In this document: positions 55,113 through 57,264 of the stretch, piece after piece
Layout of the letters: each line of letters opens with the position of its first letter
How positions within the stretch are numbered: position 1 is the first letter of the stretch
IMG/VR virus record: IMGVR_UViG_3300037248_000259
Coordinates: 1-57,264 of that record
Origin: a virus
Length of the DNA: 57,264 nt
Strand: one strand, 5' to 3'
Notes under the pieces: model-generated
Told to the model about the DNA's origin: nothing
The model's input: only the letters and a program-made list of their open reading frames with translations
Database searches by the model: none
Position numbers and translations under genes: made by a program

Positions 55113-57022
55113 CACAATCCTCTCACATCTCGCCAGGTCACGAACTCAGGTGGATTATCGGTCCTTTCCTTGGCTTCTTGCAAGAACCGATAGACGACGC
55201 CGTTCATTCGCTGCGTGGTGCGGTTGGCGGTGCCCGCCTCTTCCGCCTCGACGCGGCCGCGCGTCAGACCAAGACCCAGCATTTCCGGCCGCCGCCAGTT
55301 GAGCCAGGCGCGGCAGGCCAGCGCGCAGGCGAACACCCGGTCATCCTTGCCGTTCGGATTGGTCGAGTCGGGGGCCCCGATCGTGTTGCCGTCCATTATC
55401 ACGTTATGCATCTCCTCGAGCAGACGCTTGGAGCGGATATCAAGTTCGTTGGTCGCGTAGGCGCCGCGCATCTGATGCATCAGCTCTCGCTTGGTCGAGA
55501 AAGTGGACTGGAAACAGTTCAAATAGCCGGCTCCGATCGAATCGGCGCGGTGATAGAGATACCAGCGCGCCCAGCCGAGCGCGTCTTCCCAATCACGCGA
55601 GCGCACGTGGTCGGCGTAGGCGGGCGAGCCGAGCAGCCCGCGCACCGTGTCAAACTCCATCAGGACGGTGCGCCCGCCGCCGTCAAGCTCGACGTTGAGA
55701 ATGCAGTCGCGATAAGCGCCGGCAAGGTGGAACAGAACCCAGCTCGCCCGCTTCAGCTCAACCTCGCTAGTGGCGTATTCGGCCACTTGCACCATCACGT
55801 CTGCGTAGCAGCGCCAAATTGAGATTACATTCCTATCGGAATGGTCTGTCCGCCCCCAGGCCGGATCGTAGCCGATCACGTAACGGCCATCTTCGACCGG
55901 TTCTTGCCAAACCTTGAGCTCAATCTGCGCGTCGACTTGCTCCGGCGGCAGGCTGGTGTCGACCGGCCTCAGCTTCATCGAAAAGAAGTCGCCGTCGAGA
56001 TCATATATATAAGGAGTGTAGGCGTAGTCCTCGGCGTGCTCGCTCATATGCTTAAGGTCACGCCCAATCTGCCGGGTCTGGAAGAACGAATAACCCGTCA
56101 GCACGAATGCCTGGTCTGCGGTAAAGGGCTGATTTTGCTCGAACATCAGCGAGTCTTCACCCGCCGTGGTCTCGCGCCGCCAGCGATACCAGGCCAGCTG
56201 CTCGGGCGAAATCTCATAGGCGTAGAGGGAACGCACCTGATTGATCAGCTCACGCTCCTCCGGATCGCGCGGCCGCTTGCCGTAAACGGCGAAACGGGCG
56301 TCCTTCCTCTCGATCCGGTTGACGTCGGAGGCCCACCAGCCAAGGAAATGGCTGCGCTTCGTCAACGGGTCCTCGAACCCGGACTTCCAGCGGTTGTGCC
56401 AGACGTTGTCGACGCCTTTGGCGGTTGATTCGTAGATCACCAGCCGGTTCTCATTGGTCTGGGCCAGGGACTCCTCGAACGAAGCTAAAGCTTCGGAGGA
56501 AGCGAAGTTGGCCAATTCCGTCGCGTGAGCCAGAACGAAGCCGGTGCCTTCCGCCCACGCCGAGCCCTTGGCGCGGGTGCCAGCCACCTTAAAATGCAGC
56601 TCCGATCCGTTCGAGAAACACATCATCTTGACGTTGTCTTTGCCTTTCAGAATGTAAAAATCGTCGCCAAAATAGCCGGGCGGGAAGCTCTCGATGTAGC
56701 TACGGATGGTCGACCGGTTCTTGTCCCGATTGGCCTCGGTGTCGGTAACCAGGGCCCCGAGCGTGTTCGGATGCACGGCCAGCCAGAATACGTCGATCGC
56801 CAGGCTGATGGTGGTCACCCCGAGCTGCCGCGACTTCAACCAGAAGTGCGTGCGAATGCCGTCGTCCAAGCCTTCCGCCAGCTGGGAGAGGAACCGCCGC
56901 TGGCTCTCCCACAAGATCAGCGGCGCGCCGCGCGGATCGGTCGAAGCGACTTCCTTCGACTTGATGCGCAAGTCTTTGACGAACTGCTTGAACGGGACGA
57001 TCCAACTTGAAGCCTTAGCCAC
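55112..57022 (-). CDS. terL: Terminase large subunit, 636 aa
   Basis: The ATPase has a Walker A-like KSRQLGVTT (residues about 63-71) of the terminase type, with FVLAHATELANFAS as the likely Walker B/adjacent loop. The nuclease domain shows YVIGYDPAWGRTDHSD (residues about 391-406) with a catalytic Asp, LNVELDGGGRTVLMEFD with a second acidic residue and conserved acidic residues near the C-terminus. It packages DNA through the portal. No obvious small subunit gene is beside it. The gene is on the leftward strand and, on a circular map, is continuous with the early operon. Confidence 0.9.
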   Translation of the reverse strand: MAKASSWIVPFKQFVKDLRIKSKEVASTDPRGAPLILWESQRRFLSQLAEGLDDGIRTHFWLKSRQLGVTTISLAIDVFWLAVHPNTLGALVTDTEANRDKNRSTIRSYIESFPPGYFGDDFYILKGKDNVKMMCFSNGSELHFKVAGTRAKGSAWAEGTGFVLAHATELANFASSEALASFEESLAQTNENRLVIYESTAKGVDNVWHNRWKSGFEDPLTKRSHFLGWWASDVNRIERKDARFAVYGKRPRDPEERELINQVRSLYAYEISPEQLAWYRWRRETTAGEDSLMFEQNQPFTADQAFVLTGYSFFQTRQIGRDLKHMSEHAEDYAYTPYIYDLDGDFFSMKLRPVDTSLPPEQVDAQIELKVWQEPVEDGRYVIGYDPAWGRTDHSDRNVISIWRCYADVMVQVAEYATSEVELKRASWVLFHLAGAYRDCILNVELDGGGRTVLMEFDTVRGLLGSPAYADHVRSRDWEDALGWARWYLYHRADSIGAGYLNCFQSTFSTKRELMHQMRGAYATNELDIRSKRLLEEMHNVIMDGNTIGAPDSTNPNGKDDRVFACALACRAWLNWRRPEMLGLGLTRGRVEAEEAGTANRTTQRMNGVVYRFLQEAKERTDNPPEFVTWRDVRGL

Positions 57023-57217
57023 TCATAGCTCCTTAAAAACCTTAGTTGACGTCGTCTTGAATTTTCCGACATCATTCGGCGCGTAGGCGTATTGAACGAC
57101 GAAGCCTTTCTCACGAGCAAAATCCATCGCTTGACAAAGCGCGTCAAGAGCGGCCTGCATTCGAGTGCGCACTTCATCCACGGTGTTCAAATCGATCAAC
57201 GCCTGATTCTTTTCCAT
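57023..57217 (-). CDS. Hypothetical protein preceding the terminase, 64 aa
   Basis: The chosen ATG at 57217 overlaps the stop of the gene whose end lies at the window edge (TGATG). The protein (MEKNQALIDLNTVDEVRTR onward) is a helical unit followed by YAYAPNDVGKFKTTSTKV. It directly precedes terL, the position of many small terminase subunits, but it has no HTH or other recognised feature. Confidence 0.6.
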   Translation of the reverse strand: MEKNQALIDLNTVDEVRTRMQAALDALCQAMDFAREKGFVVQYAYAPNDVGKFKTTSTKVFKEL

Positions 57218-57264
57218 CACCACGCTCCCATAAAACCGACCGGCTGCGTTTGCAGATTACAGTC
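57217..57264 (-). CDS. C-terminus of the J-domain gene, cut by the window edge
   Basis: The last 48 bases read DCNLQTQPVGFMGAW and then a TGA stop, which overlaps the next ATG. The frame joins exactly to the open frame of the J-domain gene at base 1. It is therefore read as the end of that gene on a circular or permuted molecule; otherwise it is the end of another upstream gene. Confidence 0.6.
   Translation of the reverse strand, partial: DCNLQTQPVGFMGAW

Noticed and set aside
1-57264. tRNA genes or an integrase with attachment site
   Set aside because: No cloverleaf-like T-arm sequence, no tyrosine integrase motif and no att-like repeat were recognised by eye; a tRNA scan would be needed to exclude them fully.

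Overview
This window looks like the complete genome of a double-stranded DNA phage with a podovirus-type virion. It encodes a large terminase, a portal, an HK97-fold-like capsid protein, short-tail adaptor proteins, a >1000-residue internal virion protein with a lytic transglycosylase domain, several fibres, an endolysin and its own replisome. No tape measure, tail tube, tail sheath, integrase or tRNA gene was seen. The reading frame of a J-domain gene runs off base 1 on the minus strand and continues in phase from the last base of the window to a proper stop codon, so the molecule is probably circular or circularly permuted and was cut inside that gene. High GC and the types of small accessory proteins suit an alphaproteobacterial host, but nothing in the sequence proves the host.

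Layout. Bases 1-5779 hold a leftward operon of about twenty small, tightly overlapping genes (HTH, ribbon-helix-helix, zinc-finger-like, DUF3310, coiled-coil and membrane proteins). If the genome is circular this operon continues into the terminase region at 57217-54033. Bases 6095-7929 hold small rightward genes, several with near-identical promoter or leader copies, followed by a serine recombinase. A separate minus-strand gene with a DUF1376-like domain follows. Bases 9282-20351 are the rightward replication block: an unknown protein, an AT-hook protein, a primase-polymerase/RepA-type ATPase, an SNF2-type helicase, a Cas4-like DUF2800 nuclease, a DUF2815 ssDNA-binding protein, a family A DNA polymerase, and an HTH plus Hjc-like nuclease fusion.

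Bases 20345-52013 are the leftward late region. From promoter-proximal to distal it holds small head proteins, scaffold, capsid, tail adaptor and tail hub, then a non-structural insert at 42322-44026, then internal virion proteins, fibres, and a lysis region with GH19-type endolysin, holin candidates, a lipoprotein and a papain-like cysteine protease-like protein. The portal gene (52128-53891) is alone on the opposite strand, between terminase and capsid genes.

The most unusual element is the insert at 42322-44026. A consensus-like promoter leads into a short stretch with GG every five bases on the transcribed strand, then a 202-residue protein with RAMP (Cas7-like) features, then a second GG-every-five array of about 365 bases with repeated hairpins, and finally a GNAT-like acetyltransferase whose GTG start codon lies inside the last pentamer. 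A periodic G-rich RNA beside a possible Cas7-like RNA-binding protein could be an undescribed ribonucleoprotein system. A second oddity is a block of eight fibre-like or virion-associated proteins that carry apparent Sec signal peptides.
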